DNA from: Acinetobacter sp. S54
GTDB lineage: Bacteria; Pseudomonadota; Gammaproteobacteria; Pseudomonadales; Moraxellaceae
Length of the DNA: 64,000 nt
Reading direction: 5' to 3'
NCBI RefSeq assembly: GCF_016624945.1
Contig: NZ_JACVUI010000004.1
Span: 62,001-126,000 of the forward strand
Part shown: positions 29,254-41,143 of the stretch, piece after piece
How positions within the stretch are numbered: position 1 is the first letter of the stretch
Layout of the letters: each line of letters opens with the position of its first letter
Notes under the pieces: generated by a model
What the model was told of the DNA's origin: nothing
Database searches by the model: none
The model's input: the letters and a program-made list of their open reading frames with translations, nothing else
Position numbers and translations under genes: made by a program

Positions 29254-29682
29254 TTATGAGCAGGTATAGCGTACAACTTTAAGGGTACTTGGTTTGGTAT
29301 CTAGCGCTTGACGGGTTGCGTAGCCTTCGCTGTTATTTAGGCTAGGAGAATCCATTAATCCTACAGACATTCGTGAATTGCCTACTTGTAAGCCATCAGG
29401 AGTTGATTGTGACGCGGCTGGATTTGCAATTTCGTTAATACTTAAAATTGATAATTTATACGTTTGTGTCGTGCCTAAAACTTGTTGGCAGGCGCGTTGT
29501 AATTTTCGCTCGTCAAGTTCCTGATTAGAGCGCCCTGCAAGTGTGTAAGCTAGCGTCGCAGACGTTGCTGTTTTATTTTCAACTTGATAGCCTGTATTAC
29601 CATTGTATTGACGAGGTGTACTCTGACACGCACTTAATGCAATGACACTCCCTGAAATTAAAAATAATACTGTTTTTTTCAT
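29254..29682 (-). CDS. Small lipoprotein of unknown function
   Basis: The protein is exported and lipid-anchored: MKKTVLFLISGSVIALSAC is a signal peptide with lipobox LSAC (Cys19). The frame is open to 29709, but the extra nine residues would spoil the signal peptide, and AAGGAA lies a few bases before ATG 29682. The mature part of about 120 residues has no recognisable domain; two Cys remain (one near the C terminus), possibly a disulfide. Length is 142 aa. It is convergent with the folD operon. Confidence 0.75.
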   Translation of the reverse strand: MKKTVLFLISGSVIALSACQSTPRQYNGNTGYQVENKTATSATLAYTLAGRSNQELDERKLQRACQQVLGTTQTYKLSILSINEIANPAASQSTPDGLQVGNSRMSVGLMDSPSLNNSEGYATRQALDTKPSTLKVVRYTCS

Positions 29683-29911
29683 GAGGTTGTTCCTTCTAAT
29701 CGTATTCAAATAAGCAGTCGTGTTTTTTATATTTTAAGCATTTACGCGTTTAAACAAACGATAAAATTGTATTAACTTTAAAACAAATAAAGATACATTA
29801 AAAATACACTCATCTGATCTCACTGAAATGCTTTTACTTTGTGTTCAAATTTGCTAACTTCAAATCATCTCGATTAAATACGATGATAATAATAAAAAAG
29901 GGGAATCGAAT

Positions 29912-31432
29912 ATGACATCTCATTTTAATGATCTTCCTTTTTATGATCTGGCGGTGATAGGAGGAGGGATTAATGGTGTAGGTATCGCCAATGATGCTGC
30001 AGGACGAGGATTATCTGTTTTTTTATGTGAAAAAGACGACTTTGCCAGTCATACTTCATCTGCCAGTAGCAAACTGATTCATGGCGGCTTGCGCTATTTA
30101 GAACATTTTGAATTTCGTTTAGTTCGTGAAGCACTTGCGGAACGTGAAATATTAATGGCAAAGGCTCCCCACATTATTCGTCCTCTGCGTTTTGTTTTGC
30201 CACATCGCCCACATTTACGTCCTGCATGGCTTATTCGGTCAGGATTATTTTTGTATGATTATTTGGGGAAGCGAGAAAAGCTGCCAGCCTCTAAACGTTT
30301 GGTATTGGATCATCATGGCCCATTAAAACACGATATTGTTTTAGGATTTGAATATTCAGATTGCGCTGTAGATGATGCGCGATTGGTTATTTTAAATGCC
30401 ATTCAGGCTCGAGAAAAAGGCGCAGAATTGCAGATAAGGACTGAATGTATTGCTGCGGAAGTGATAGATGGTATCTGGTTATTAACTTTGAGACAGCAAC
30501 AAACGCAATATCAAATACGAACCAAAGCCTTGATCAATGCAGCAGGGCCGTGGGTTGAACATTTTATAAAAGAGACGTTAAAGCTAAATTCACCTTATAA
30601 AATTCGTCAAATTCAGGGAAGTCATCTGATTGTGCCTAAACTTTATGAGGGCGATTATGCCTATATTTTACAAAATGAAGATCGGCGCATTGTATTTACT
30701 ATTCCTTATCTGCATGAATATACGCTGATTGGAACAACTGACCAAATTTATCAGGGTGATTTAGAGCAAGTTGAAATCACGTCGAATGAAATTGAATATT
30801 TACTTGCCGTCGTGAATTTACATTTTGAGCAGAGTATCACCCAAGCCGATATTATTGAAACATTTTCAGGAGTTCGGCCCCTTTGCGATGACGAGTCGGA
30901 TCAACCTTCAGCGGTAACTCGTGATTATACTCTGGCAATGACTACGTTGAATGGGTCGCCCCCGTTATTATCCATATTTGGTGGCAAGCTTACGACTTAC
31001 CGGAAGCTTGCCGAAGCTGCGCTGGATGAATTGAGTCCTTATTTTTCAGAAATGCAGACACAATGGACTGAGCACGAGCCCTTACCAGGTGGTGAGCATT
31101 TTAAAGGTCTGGATAGCCTGATTCGAGGTATTCAATTACGAATTAAAAATATTCCAACCGAAATTGCAACACGTTGGGCGAGTAGTTACGGTACTCGTGT
31201 GTGGCAATTGCTTAGAGGAGTCGATTCTTTGGATGATTTTGGAATATATTTTGAACATAGTCTCTATCAACTTGAAGTGGATTACCTTATCAAAGTCGAG
31301 TGGGCGCAATCAGTAGATGATATTTTGTGGCGACGCAGCAAGCTAGGGTTAAAGTTTGATAAGACTCAAGTGATGGTATTAGATAATTATCTTCAAAATG
31401 TTTTGGGCAACCAACGAAGCAAGATTGCTTAA
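29912..31432 (+). CDS. glpD: Aerobic glycerol-3-phosphate dehydrogenase
   Basis: GlpD oxidises glycerol-3-phosphate to dihydroxyacetone phosphate and reduces quinone at the inner membrane. The FAD dinucleotide motif is VIGGGINGVGIANDAAGRG, followed by SSKLIHGGLRYLEHFEF and the C-terminal DAO domain with SIFGGKLTTYRKLAE. The 506-aa length is standard. GGGG is placed a few bases before ATG 29912. No glpF, glpK or glpR is adjacent, so the gene is a single transcription unit here. Confidence 0.96.
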   Translation: MTSHFNDLPFYDLAVIGGGINGVGIANDAAGRGLSVFLCEKDDFASHTSSASSKLIHGGLRYLEHFEFRLVREALAEREILMAKAPHIIRPLRFVLPHRPHLRPAWLIRSGLFLYDYLGKREKLPASKRLVLDHHGPLKHDIVLGFEYSDCAVDDARLVILNAIQAREKGAELQIRTECIAAEVIDGIWLLTLRQQQTQYQIRTKALINAAGPWVEHFIKETLKLNSPYKIRQIQGSHLIVPKLYEGDYAYILQNEDRRIVFTIPYLHEYTLIGTTDQIYQGDLEQVEITSNEIEYLLAVVNLHFEQSITQADIIETFSGVRPLCDDESDQPSAVTRDYTLAMTTLNGSPPLLSIFGGKLTTYRKLAEAALDELSPYFSEMQTQWTEHEPLPGGEHFKGLDSLIRGIQLRIKNIPTEIATRWASSYGTRVWQLLRGVDSLDDFGIYFEHSLYQLEVDYLIKVEWAQSVDDILWRRSKLGLKFDKTQVMVLDNYLQNVLGNQRSKIA

Positions 31433-31441
31433 AGTGAAAGC

Positions 31442-31463
31442 GGCATAAAAATTTATTTATGCC
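31442..31463. terminator. Possible terminator after glpD
   Basis: An 8-bp stem GGCATAAA / TTTATGCC lies between convergent genes. There is no strong T-tract, so the call is tentative. Confidence 0.35.
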
Positions 31464-31488
31464 ACTATAAAACATAATGTATAAAGCG

Positions 31489-31857
31489 TTAGATCTCTTT
31501 GCCGCCGACGTTTTGGCAATTAACATTCGATGTCGTCCATCGCACCGCTGTACCAGTTGCTACAGGGCGGACAACACGCCATGGCCAAAAGCCAAAACGT
31601 TGACTCGCATTGTAGTCTACGATAGCGTCGGCATTGAGTTTTTTCGCTGTATTTCCTAATTTGGGATAAAGTTCTTCTACACTTCCATATGTGCCTTTTG
31701 CAACTTTTACACGCTTAACAACGACATATTGTTGTGATGGAATTCCATCAATGAGGCATACCCCAAAATGATGGTTTGCTTTTTCAGTTGCTGTTACTGC
31801 ATGGGACGTGCCACAAAAAATAAATAAAGACAAAGTAGAAAGAATAAACTTTTTCAT
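31489..31857 (-). CDS. Small exported protein of unknown function
   Basis: A signal peptide (residues 1-20, ending in SHA) leads to a mature protein of about 100 residues. It contains two Cys that could form a disulfide, a central KRVKVAKGTYGSVEELYPKLGNTAKKLNADAIVDY helix-containing region split over residues about 48-83, and a C-terminal Trp-rich part (FGFWPWRVVRP). The pattern of a conserved Ala-Asp-Ala-Ile-Val-Asp strand after a helix recalls small periplasmic YbjQ/DUF4156-type folds, but I cannot assign a family. It is convergent with glpD and downstream of pckG. Confidence 0.7.
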   Translation of the reverse strand: MKKFILSTLSLFIFCGTSHAVTATEKANHHFGVCLIDGIPSQQYVVVKRVKVAKGTYGSVEELYPKLGNTAKKLNADAIVDYNASQRFGFWPWRVVRPVATGTAVRWTTSNVNCQNVGGKEI

Positions 31858-31949
31858 TGTTTGTTTCTCGTTGGATGTAAAAAAATAAATTTTAAATTAT
31901 GAGTATTTTAAAGACTTTACTTCGAAATTTCTTAGCATATAACACATAC

Positions 31950-31979
31950 TAAAACAGGCCATTATATGGCCTGTTTTAT
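31950..31979. terminator. Terminator of pckG
   Basis: The stem AAAACAGGCCAT / ATGGCCTGTTTT is 18 bases beyond the pckG stop, with T-runs on both strands. Confidence 0.88.
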
Positions 31980-31996
31980 AGATTTTTGATCTTTAT

Positions 31997-33826
31997 TTAG
32001 TGGTTTTTAACCGCATTTAATAACGCTTCTTGACGCTCTTTCAATGCTTGTGGTAAACGATCGCCAAGTTTGTTGAATAACTCAGTATGGCTCTCAATTT
32101 CGGTAATCCACTGATCTTTGTCTTGTGCTGTAATCAATTCAAATTCTTCTTTAGAAAAATCTGTACCAGCCCAGTTTAAATCATCGTAAGTTGGAACATA
32201 ACCAATTGGTGTTTCAACAGCATTGGCACGACCTTCAACACGATCGATCATCCACTCAAGTACACGCATGTTCTGACCAAAACCAGGCCATACAAAGTTG
32301 CCTTCAGCATCACGACGGAACCAGTTTACGTTGAAGATTTTTGGCAATTTATTACCAGCAGCTTCAGCCTTTTCACCCACTTGCTGACCTACTTCTAACC
32401 AGTGCTGGAAGTAGTCTGCCATGTTGTAACCAGTGAATGGAAGCATTGCAAATGGGTCACGACGTACGACACCTTGCTGACCAACAGCGGCCGCAGTTGT
32501 TTCAGACCCCATAGTCGCTGCTTTATATACACCATCGATCCAGTCAAAGGCTTCAGAGACTAAAGGTACAGTATCGGCACGACGACCACCGAAGATGAAC
32601 GCAGAAATTGGAACACCTGCTGGATTTTCCCAGTCAGCGTCAATTGAAGGACATTGGCCTGCTGATACAGTGAAACGTGCATTAGGATGAGCTGCCTTTT
32701 CACCGTTAACGTGTGGTTGGCCTTTCCAGTTGGTTAAATTTGCTGGAACTTCTTTAGATAAGCCTTCCCACCATACTTCACCGTTATCCGTCACAGCAAC
32801 GTTGGTATAAATGACATCTTTATGCAATGTTGCCATACAGTTCGGGTTGGTCTTGGTATTTGTACCTGGCGCAACGCCGAAGAAACCAGCTTCTGGATTG
32901 ATTGCATATAAGCGACCATCTTCACCTGGCTTGATCCATGCAATATCATCACCTACAGTTTCAATTTTCCAGCCTTCATAGCCTGCTGGTGGAATCAACA
33001 TTGCAAAGTTGGTTTTACCACAAGCAGAAGGGAAAGCTGCTGCGATATAGTGTTTTTCACCTTTCGGGTTAGTTACACCTAAAATAAGCATATGTTCAGC
33101 TAACCAGCCTTGTTCACGACCCATTGCAGAGGCAATACGAAGCGCTAAACATTTTTTACCCAGTAGTGCGTTGCCGCCGTAACCTGAACCAAATGACCAG
33201 ATTTCACGAGTTTCTGGATAATGCACAATATATTTTTCAGGGTTACATGGCCATGCAACATCTTTTTCACCATCTGCAAGCGGCGCGCCTACAGTGTGAA
33301 CACATGGTACGAATTCGCCATCTGTACCCAATACGTCATAAACAGCTTTACCCATACGTGCCATTTTGCGCATGCTTACCGCAACATATGGAGAATCGGT
33401 TAGTTCAATACCAATTTGTGCGATGTGGCTACCCAATGGACCCATTGAGAATGGAACCACATACATGGTACGACCTTGCATTGCGCCATCAAACAAACCG
33501 TTTAATTTCGCGCGCATCGCTGCTGGTGCTTCCCAGTTATTTGTTGCGCCCGCATCTTCCTGCTTTTCAGAGCAGATAAAGGTACGATCTTCGACACGAG
33601 CAACGTCAGAAGGGTCAGAGTTTGCAAGATAAGAACCTGGATGTTTTTCTTGGTTGAGTGCTTGCATTGTGCCGTTTGCGATCATCAGGTCAATAAGACG
33701 CTGATATTCTTCTTCGCTACCGTCACACCACTCGATTTTTGCAGGTTTGGTTAATTTTGCAATTTCTTCAACCCATGCAATAAGCTTAGGATGACGAACG
33801 AATTCTGGTGCGTTCACTTGGGTCAT
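31997..33826 (-). CDS. pckG: Phosphoenolpyruvate carboxykinase (GTP)
   Basis: The enzyme converts oxaloacetate to phosphoenolpyruvate using GTP, the first step of gluconeogenesis. The 609-aa protein has the GTP-PEPCK P-loop with active-site Cys ([13 protein letters not shown], about residues 279-291), the metal-binding VGDDIAWI and the nucleotide-site region [17 protein letters not shown]. Acinetobacter grows largely on organic acids, so a high-flux role is expected. The gene is monocistronic, with a terminator downstream and a long AT-rich region upstream. Confidence 0.97.
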   Translation of the reverse strand: MTQVNAPEFVRHPKLIAWVEEIAKLTKPAKIEWCDGSEEEYQRLIDLMIANGTMQALNQEKHPGSYLANSDPSDVARVEDRTFICSEKQEDAGATNNWEAPAAMRAKLNGLFDGAMQGRTMYVVPFSMGPLGSHIAQIGIELTDSPYVAVSMRKMARMGKAVYDVLGTDGEFVPCVHTVGAPLADGEKDVAWPCNPEKYIVHYPETREIWSFGSGYGGNALLGKKCLALRIASAMGREQGWLAEHMLILGVTNPKGEKHYIAAAFPSACGKTNFAMLIPPAGYEGWKIETVGDDIAWIKPGEDGRLYAINPEAGFFGVAPGTNTKTNPNCMATLHKDVIYTNVAVTDNGEVWWEGLSKEVPANLTNWKGQPHVNGEKAAHPNARFTVSAGQCPSIDADWENPAGVPISAFIFGGRRADTVPLVSEAFDWIDGVYKAATMGSETTAAAVGQQGVVRRDPFAMLPFTGYNMADYFQHWLEVGQQVGEKAEAAGNKLPKIFNVNWFRRDAEGNFVWPGFGQNMRVLEWMIDRVEGRANAVETPIGYVPTYDDLNWAGTDFSKEEFELITAQDKDQWITEIESHTELFNKLGDRLPQALKERQEALLNAVKNH

Positions 33827-34213
33827 GGTGAGGCCTATTTAAAAAACGTACTAAAGTACAAATCTAGATGCAGGGATACAGCAAATAGATGAAGTAAAAA
33901 AAAGTGGCGCTATTAAAGCATAAATTGATGGAAAAAATAAGACTAAAGACTAAATTAGAGTTTTAGGTCAAAAAACAGGTTAATTTTTTAAAAAACATGC
34001 ATTTAACTTATTTAAGGTGCCATTAATATATGTATTAATATAGGTAATATGTATTATTTTAATTTAAAATATATTTAAAAATTAATATGTTAATTTAAAA
34101 TTAAACTTGAGAACAATTATCGATTAAATAAATGGTCATCATTTAAATTTTACATAAAGCGTATTTTATTTGACTAATTCTTGGACAAAAATAGGAGAAA
34201 TCATCAGCTTAGA
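33827..34213. other. AT-rich divergent region between pckG and the lipid kinase gene
   Basis: About 390 bases hold the divergent promoters. GTACTTTAGTAC-like symmetry lies near 33848-33859, close to the pckG start. No gene is visible. Confidence 0.4.
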
Positions 34214-35158
34214 ATGATAAAAATGCCGCCACTTCGACCACTATCCATCATTTATAACGAAAAGTCTGGGTTCCATGCAGCCAATAAAGAAGGAGTATAT
34301 GAGCAAATTATGACGATTTTTACTCATCATGATTTCGAGATTCAAGTGTTTGAGCTCGGTGTCGAAGATAATTTTGATGATTTTATGCAGCAGGTTCTTG
34401 CTCGCCATACAGGAGAGGAGCGTGGTGTTGTCGTTGCTGCTGGTGGGGATGGAACTTTAAATGCTGTGGCCTCCAAACTAAAAAATACCGATATTCCAAT
34501 GGGAATTTTACCCTTAGGCACTTTTAACTACGTGGCTCGTGTTTTGGGTATTCCGCAAGATTTACTTCAGGCAGCGCAGGTGATTGCTACAGGTGTACCA
34601 CGTTCTGTTCATGTTGCTACAATTAATGATCGTATTTATTTAAATAATGCGAGTTTAGGTTTATATCCTTTATTTATTCAAAAAAGGGAACACTATAACC
34701 AACGCTTTGGGCGTTTTATTTTTAATGCCTATACCTCGGGTTTAGATGTGCTTATTCGTGATCATAAAGAGCTTAAATTATCAGTAACAGTGGATAAGCA
34801 AGTTTATCCGGTGAAAACACCCTTGATTTTTTTTGGTAATAATCAGTTGCAACTGCAAGAAATGAATTTACACATTGCTGAATGTGTGGCAGAAGGGCGT
34901 GTTGCAGGCGTTGTGGTAGCCAAAAGTGATAAATTAAGTTTATTTCGGATGCTCTTTCAATTGATCAAAGGAGATCTTGAGCATGCTAGAGATGTTTATA
35001 GCTTTAGTGCCGATCAGGTTATCGTGGAATCAAAAAGTAAAACTTTAACTGTTGCTATTGATGGGGAAATTGAAGAGTTAAGCACGCCATTAAAATTTGG
35101 TGTGGTAAAGAATGCTTTAAATATTATGGTACCTGATCATGTTATTGCATCTGTCTGA
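34214..35158 (+). CDS. Diacylglycerol kinase-family lipid kinase (YegS/DagK type)
   Basis: The protein belongs to the DAGK_cat family and probably phosphorylates a lipid. Near the N terminus it has the motif SIIYNEKSG, and then the nucleotide loop VVAAGGDGTLNAVAS (about residues 78-92) and the metal-site GILPLGTFNYVAR. The C-terminal domain ends with TLTVAIDGEIEELSTPLKFGV. An upstream in-frame TTG (34181) has no support; ATG 34214 gives 314 aa, and ATG 34223 is a second option. The next gene starts inside its 3' end (20-base overlap), so the two are coupled. Confidence 0.85.
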   Translation: MIKMPPLRPLSIIYNEKSGFHAANKEGVYEQIMTIFTHHDFEIQVFELGVEDNFDDFMQQVLARHTGEERGVVVAAGGDGTLNAVASKLKNTDIPMGILPLGTFNYVARVLGIPQDLLQAAQVIATGVPRSVHVATINDRIYLNNASLGLYPLFIQKREHYNQRFGRFIFNAYTSGLDVLIRDHKELKLSVTVDKQVYPVKTPLIFFGNNQLQLQEMNLHIAECVAEGRVAGVVVAKSDKLSLFRMLFQLIKGDLEHARDVYSFSADQVIVESKSKTLTVAIDGEIEELSTPLKFGVVKNALNIMVPDHVIASV

Positions 35159-35930
35159 TTTGCATTTTGGTACAGAAAAGCAAGAATGTCTGACTGCAAT
35201 CCAAAAGTTCTGTCTGGAGCAACAACCAGAACTAATCGTAGTAAGTGGTGATTTAACCCAGAGAGCAAAATTTATTCAGTTTTATAGCTGTCGGCAGTTT
35301 TTGGATTCACTTCATATTCCTTATATTGTCGTTCCGGGAAATCATGATATTTCTTTATATAATTTGTGGAATCGTTTTTTTTCTCCATTTGTACGGTATC
35401 AATTCTTTTTTGGTGAACTCGAGCCTACTCTGGAAACTGAACATTTTTTTATTGTGGGTGTGAATAGTATTCGTCGACGTTACCATACACGTGGTTATAT
35501 CTCATTGGAACAAATTCAGCGAACCAATGAAATCCTTAAACATGCACCTGATCAGAAGTTAAAACTGGTCGTTCTACATCAGCCTTTTTATACTCCGCCC
35601 GATGATCCACACGGGATTAAAGATTGTCCAGTTTTAGGGCGGATGGCATTAGAAAACTGGAGCAGAAGCGGTTTGTTTGGAGTGTTACATGGACATTTAC
35701 ATAAAACTGCAGTTTACAATTTAACCGAAATTTATCATCTGAAAGTTGATCATCCTGTTTATGATATTCATGCAGGGACAGCGACGTCTTATCGTTTGCA
35801 TAAAGGGCTGCCTAATAGTTTTAATACAATTTTAAATGATGGCTCTATTCAGCATTACTGGTTCGATGAAAAAGCACAATCTTTTGTTTTGCGCATTGAT
35901 TCGGTAGTGAAAAACCATAAAGATGCCTGA
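35139..35930 (+). CDS. Calcineurin-like metallophosphoesterase (CpdA-like)
   Basis: All five metallophosphoesterase blocks are present in order: LSDLHFG (5-11), GDLT, PGNHD, VLHQPFYTPPDDPH and GHLH. The fold is shared by the cAMP phosphodiesterase CpdA and by UDP-diacylglucosamine hydrolases. Coupling to a lipid kinase gene (20-base overlap) makes a phospholipid-type substrate as likely as cyclic AMP. Length is 263 aa, and ATG 35139 starts one residue before the first motif strand, as is usual in the family. Confidence 0.85.
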   Translation: MLLHLSDLHFGTEKQECLTAIQKFCLEQQPELIVVSGDLTQRAKFIQFYSCRQFLDSLHIPYIVVPGNHDISLYNLWNRFFSPFVRYQFFFGELEPTLETEHFFIVGVNSIRRRYHTRGYISLEQIQRTNEILKHAPDQKLKLVVLHQPFYTPPDDPHGIKDCPVLGRMALENWSRSGLFGVLHGHLHKTAVYNLTEIYHLKVDHPVYDIHAGTATSYRLHKGLPNSFNTILNDGSIQHYWFDEKAQSFVLRIDSVVKNHKDA

Positions 35931-35973
35931 GTGATTAAAAAAAATACAAAAAATAGCATTTTTTTTGATTTTT

Positions 35974-36005
35974 CCCCTTGAAGCGTTTTTTTCCATCCCC
36001 ACAAA
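35974..36005 (+). promoter_or_regulatory. Sigma-32 heat-shock promoter of groESL
   Basis: The sequence TTTTCCCCTTGAA, then 14 bases, then CCCCACAAA is an excellent match to the RpoH consensus (TnTCnCCCTTGAA, 13-15 bases, CCCCATnTA). It lies about 95 bases before groES. Confidence 0.88.
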
Positions 36006-36010
36006 AGTGT

Positions 36011-36029
36011 CATCAAATTCATTTTGATG
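36011..36029 (+). promoter_or_regulatory. Hairpin in the groES 5' leader
   Basis: CATCAAA and TTTGATG form a 7-bp stem with a five-base loop directly after the expected transcription start. It may stabilise the mRNA; function is inferred. Confidence 0.4.
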
Positions 36030-36097
36030 GTTGCTAAAGGAATAATGACGGCAAGCATCATTTATCAAATCATAGACTTAGTCTGATGGAGTTATTT

Positions 36098-36388
36098 ATG
36101 AGCAACATTCGTCCATTACATGACCGTGTAGTAATTCGTCGTGTTGAAGAAGAAACAAAAACGGCTGGCGGAATTTTATTGCCAGGTTCTGCTGCTGAGA
36201 AACCTGCTCAAGGTGAAGTTATCGCAGTAGGTAATGGTCAAATCACTGACAATGGCGTACGCGCTTTGGACGTAAAAGTAGGCGATAAAGTGTTATTTGG
36301 TACTTATGCAGGTACAACTGTAAAAGTAAATGGCGACGAATTTTTAATCATGAAAGAATCTGACATTTTAGCCGTTCTTGAAGGCTAA
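36098..36388 (+). CDS. groES: Co-chaperonin GroES (Hsp10)
   Basis: GroES caps the GroEL cavity during protein folding. The 96-aa protein has the standard start [18 protein letters not shown], the mobile loop [14 protein letters not shown], the beta-barrel [13 protein letters not shown] and the C-terminal [10 protein letters not shown]. The frame is open four codons upstream, but GGAG seven bases before ATG 36098 fixes the start. It is the first gene of groESL behind a sigma-32 promoter, 62 bases from groEL. Confidence 0.98.
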   Translation: MSNIRPLHDRVVIRRVEEETKTAGGILLPGSAAEKPAQGEVIAVGNGQITDNGVRALDVKVGDKVLFGTYAGTTVKVNGDEFLIMKESDILAVLEG

Positions 36389-36447
36389 TTTTTCACTTTA
36401 ACTCATTGATAAATCAGATCAAGCATAGATAGAAATATTTGGAGTAA

Positions 36448-38085
<1,638 letters not shown>

Positions 38086-38178
38086 ACCGCTTATATATAG
38101 TTTAAGTTATATTAATTTAATATGATTTAGACTATAAATTTTTAACTTGCTCATAATGTACCCACGTTTGAGTTTGTA

Positions 38179-38212
38179 AAAAAGGTCACAAATTTTATTT
38201 GTGACCTTTTTA
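38179..38212 (+). terminator. Terminator of groESL
   Basis: The stem AAAGGTCACAAA / TTTGTGACCTTT with a five-base loop is followed by TTAATTT. Confidence 0.88.
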
Positions 38213-38624
38213 ATTTGATACTTGGATGCTTAGCTTTCTTAAAATAAGTTAAAATATCGGTAAGATTTTAACTGTTGAATAAATGAATATTTAAATAAAT
38301 ATGCTTGAATAAAATTAGGTGTTTATAGTTGTGGAATAAAATCTATTCTATTTTAAGTAATAAAAGAGTTTTCAAGAATGCAGGTAAAAGATAGCTATTA
38401 AGATAAATTTTTACCTCAAAAAGATAATTTAAAAATAAAAATATTTTCTTGCTCATAAACTACAAAGATAAAATTTTCTAGAATTATATTTTTAACTGAG
38501 ACAGCCAGTGTTTGAGCATTCTTTACCTTAAACCATATTTTAAGCTACATGGGGTATTTTTTTAATGACCAATGATATAGCTATGGCGCAAACTCCTCAC
38601 AAGTGAACTAAAAATAAACTAAGT
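38213..38624. other. AT-rich non-coding stretch
   Basis: About 410 very AT-rich bases lie between two convergent transcription units. I see no gene, RNA or repeat in it. Confidence 0.4.
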
Positions 38625-38652
38625 AAAAATCCTCTGTCTATTTAGACAGAGG
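38625..38652 (-). terminator. Terminator of the STN receptor gene
   Basis: A perfect 10-bp stem CCTCTGTCTA / TAGACAGAGG is followed on the minus strand by ATTTTT. It lies about 25 bases beyond the receptor stop. Confidence 0.85.
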
Positions 38653-38675
38653 ATAGCTGACATCATTTCATAGAA

Positions 38676-41132
38676 TTAAAATTTGTATTTTAAGCTGAGC
38701 ATTCCGTTGATGGGTTCTGCATAAGTATATTCATAAGCTGAATATCCAGAGTAATATGCTTTATCAAATAAATTATTGATATTTAGCTGTCCGGTTAGAT
38801 TTTTAGAAAAGCTGTATGAAGCCATTAAATCAACGGTTGCATAAGCCTCTTGAGTCACTTTTTTAGCTCCGGAACCTTTATAGCCATCACTTTTCCAGTT
38901 TAATCCTGCACCTATACTAAAATCGTTAATACTATATTTTGTAAAAATATTGATATTGCTTCTCGGAGCTTTTGTATTAATTTTTTCTCCATCTTGTTTT
39001 ATCTCAAAATTTACAAATCCTGCACTTAAATCCCAGTTATCAGTCAGTTTTCCAGTTACTTCTAACTCTATTCCCTTAGATGTTACTCCGTCTTTGGCTT
39101 CGTAGATATAATTTCCTACTGAATTTTTCTCCCAAGTATTTTCTGCGTAATTATCTTGCTCTACTCTAAATAAAGTGATGCCCGCATTGAGTCTTTGATC
39201 AAAATACTCACCTTTGATTCCGATTTCATAATTTTTCCCTAAAATTGGATCTAAGAGTTTATTATCTTTATTTCTTGCATTTTGAGGTTTAAAAATATCA
39301 GTATAACTTGCATAAATAGAGTGGTTATTATTGATATCATAAGTTAAACCGATGAATGGTGTAAGTTCATTGTTAAAATCATAATTCGAATAACCATCAT
39401 ATTTGTTCCATACATCATATTCGTAAGTTGTAAGTCTTCCACCAGCAATAATTTTTAAATCCTCAACTATCTCAAATCTACCCGTTAAATAAAAAGCTGT
39501 TTGTTTTGCATCAATATTTTCATATTTCGGTTGAGGATTTGGAGTGTCAGATAAAGAAACTTCACTTCCATTTTGTGTGAAGAAATTATTAATTGTATGA
39601 GGTGATCCAATCGTTTTTATTTGAGTATCAATTTTTTGTCTATTATATTGAAATCCTGCGATGATTTCATGTTCTCTGTTGAAAAGTTTAAAAGGTATAG
39701 AGCCATAAATATCAAAATTATCTTCTTTTATATCTTGAACATTATTGCCAAAATCTTGATATTTTAACCCTGAACCATCTTTATTTAAACTTCCTGTCCA
39801 TACGTCTATATATCCATAATGATTGTCATTTTTTATATCATTATGGGTATAAATTGCATTTAATAATATGTCATATGCAAAATATTGTTTAATACCTACA
39901 AAGTATGAGTATCTTTCCGAATTCCAATATGACCAATCAGATGAATAATTTTTTGATCTGGAAAACTTTGTTTTTGTGCCATCACTATAAAAAGCAGGCA
40001 AGTTCGAAGAATCGCCCTCTATTTTTTCTTTTTCATAGCTTGCACCAGCAGATAAGGTTGTATTATCGCTCATATCTGCATCAAAAACGCCATAAACTAA
40101 ATCATTTTCATCATGTACTCTATCTTTAAACGTATCAGTTTCTTTGTGACTGGTAACTAGTCGCCCTCTAATACTTCCATCCTCATTCAGGGGAGCGGAT
40201 AGATCTGCCTTGATTTTATAAGTATCCCAAGTGCCAGCACTGGCATCTATACTGCCAGTAAATATTTTTGAATCTGCATGTTTTCTTACTAGGTTTATAG
40301 CACCAGCTGGATTTCCTGCACCATTTGTAAGTCCATTTGCACCTTTTACGATTTCGACCCGATCAAATTTATCCATATTATAATTATTCATCGCATAAAT
40401 ACTGGTAGGCATTGGAATGCCATCCATTTGATAGTAATCTAATTCAAATCCTCTTAATGTATAATATGCTCTATTATCTTGAACTCCTTTATCCGCTCCC
40501 ACACCAGTCACATTTTTCATTAATGTATCAAAATCATCAATTTTTTTATCTTCAATGAGCTGGTTACTAATGACTGTGACCGATTGAGGCGTTTCTCGGA
40601 TTGATAAATTGAGTTTAGTTGCGGTACGCATTTTTCCTGTAGTGTAAGAACCTGTGCCTTCCGTTGTACTTGAATCTGCATTTACTGTGATCATAGGTAA
40701 TTGTGTTGTATTGCTATTTTTTGACGTGGTTGCGGTTACATCAATTTTTTTAAGCTGTCCGACATCTCGGGTTTGTTGTGGCGATTGTGGTTTAGCAATA
40801 ATGGTATAGCCTGTCGCAGTTTTTTGGAGTTGTAAGCCATGTTGTGAAAGTAGAGTATTAAAACCACTTTCTACATTATATGATCCTTTTAAACCTGTAC
40901 TCTGTTTACGTTCAAGCAATTTGGCATCATAGGTTAGTAAAATGCCTGTCTGCTCCGCAAATTGATTTACCACTTGAGCAAGTGATCCAGCGGAAATCTG
41001 AATATTTTGTACAATCGTTGTATTGGCAAATACTGATGCACTATTGATACTACTAGTAAGTACTGTAACAGCTAATAGACTATGTCTGATTGCAATGCTG
41101 AGTAAATTCGCTTTAAATTCTATATGCTTCAT
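38676..41132 (-). CDS. TonB-dependent siderophore receptor with STN signalling domain (FpvA/FecA type)
   Basis: This outer-membrane receptor both imports a ferric siderophore and signals its presence. A signal peptide (about 15-36) is followed by a secretin/TonB short N-terminal (STN) domain at about 42-110 (AEQTGILLTYDAKLLERKQSTGLKG), a linker, the plug from about 165 (IRETPQSVTVISNQLIED, then RVEIVKGANGLTNGAGNPAGAINLV) and a barrel that ends in LSLKYKF. The length of 818 aa suits an STN transducer. Genes for its expected partners, a FecR-type regulator and an ECF sigma factor, lie just upstream on the same strand. The barrel part is strongly AT-rich with Bacteroidota-like tyrosine- and asparagine-rich strands, unlike the STN part. 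The ligand is unknown. Confidence 0.93.
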   Translation of the reverse strand: MKHIEFKANLLSIAIRHSLLAVTVLTSSINSASVFANTTIVQNIQISAGSLAQVVNQFAEQTGILLTYDAKLLERKQSTGLKGSYNVESGFNTLLSQHGLQLQKTATGYTIIAKPQSPQQTRDVGQLKKIDVTATTSKNSNTTQLPMITVNADSSTTEGTGSYTTGKMRTATKLNLSIRETPQSVTVISNQLIEDKKIDDFDTLMKNVTGVGADKGVQDNRAYYTLRGFELDYYQMDGIPMPTSIYAMNNYNMDKFDRVEIVKGANGLTNGAGNPAGAINLVRKHADSKIFTGSIDASAGTWDTYKIKADLSAPLNEDGSIRGRLVTSHKETDTFKDRVHDENDLVYGVFDADMSDNTTLSAGASYEKEKIEGDSSNLPAFYSDGTKTKFSRSKNYSSDWSYWNSERYSYFVGIKQYFAYDILLNAIYTHNDIKNDNHYGYIDVWTGSLNKDGSGLKYQDFGNNVQDIKEDNFDIYGSIPFKLFNREHEIIAGFQYNRQKIDTQIKTIGSPHTINNFFTQNGSEVSLSDTPNPQPKYENIDAKQTAFYLTGRFEIVEDLKIIAGGRLTTYEYDVWNKYDGYSNYDFNNELTPFIGLTYDINNNHSIYASYTDIFKPQNARNKDNKLLDPILGKNYEIGIKGEYFDQRLNAGITLFRVEQDNYAENTWEKNSVGNYIYEAKDGVTSKGIELEVTGKLTDNWDLSAGFVNFEIKQDGEKINTKAPRSNINIFTKYSINDFSIGAGLNWKSDGYKGSGAKKVTQEAYATVDLMASYSFSKNLTGQLNINNLFDKAYYSGYSAYEYTYAEPINGMLSLKYKF

Positions 41133-41143
41133 TTAACTTCCCC

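Noticed and set aside
31477..31659. Plus-strand frame of 60 codons
   Set aside because: It is antisense to the small exported protein gene with a clear signal peptide.
33124..33579. Plus-strand frame of 151 codons inside pckG
   Set aside because: It is the complement of a highly conserved coding region; His/Arg/Tyr-rich composition is typical of antisense shadow frames.
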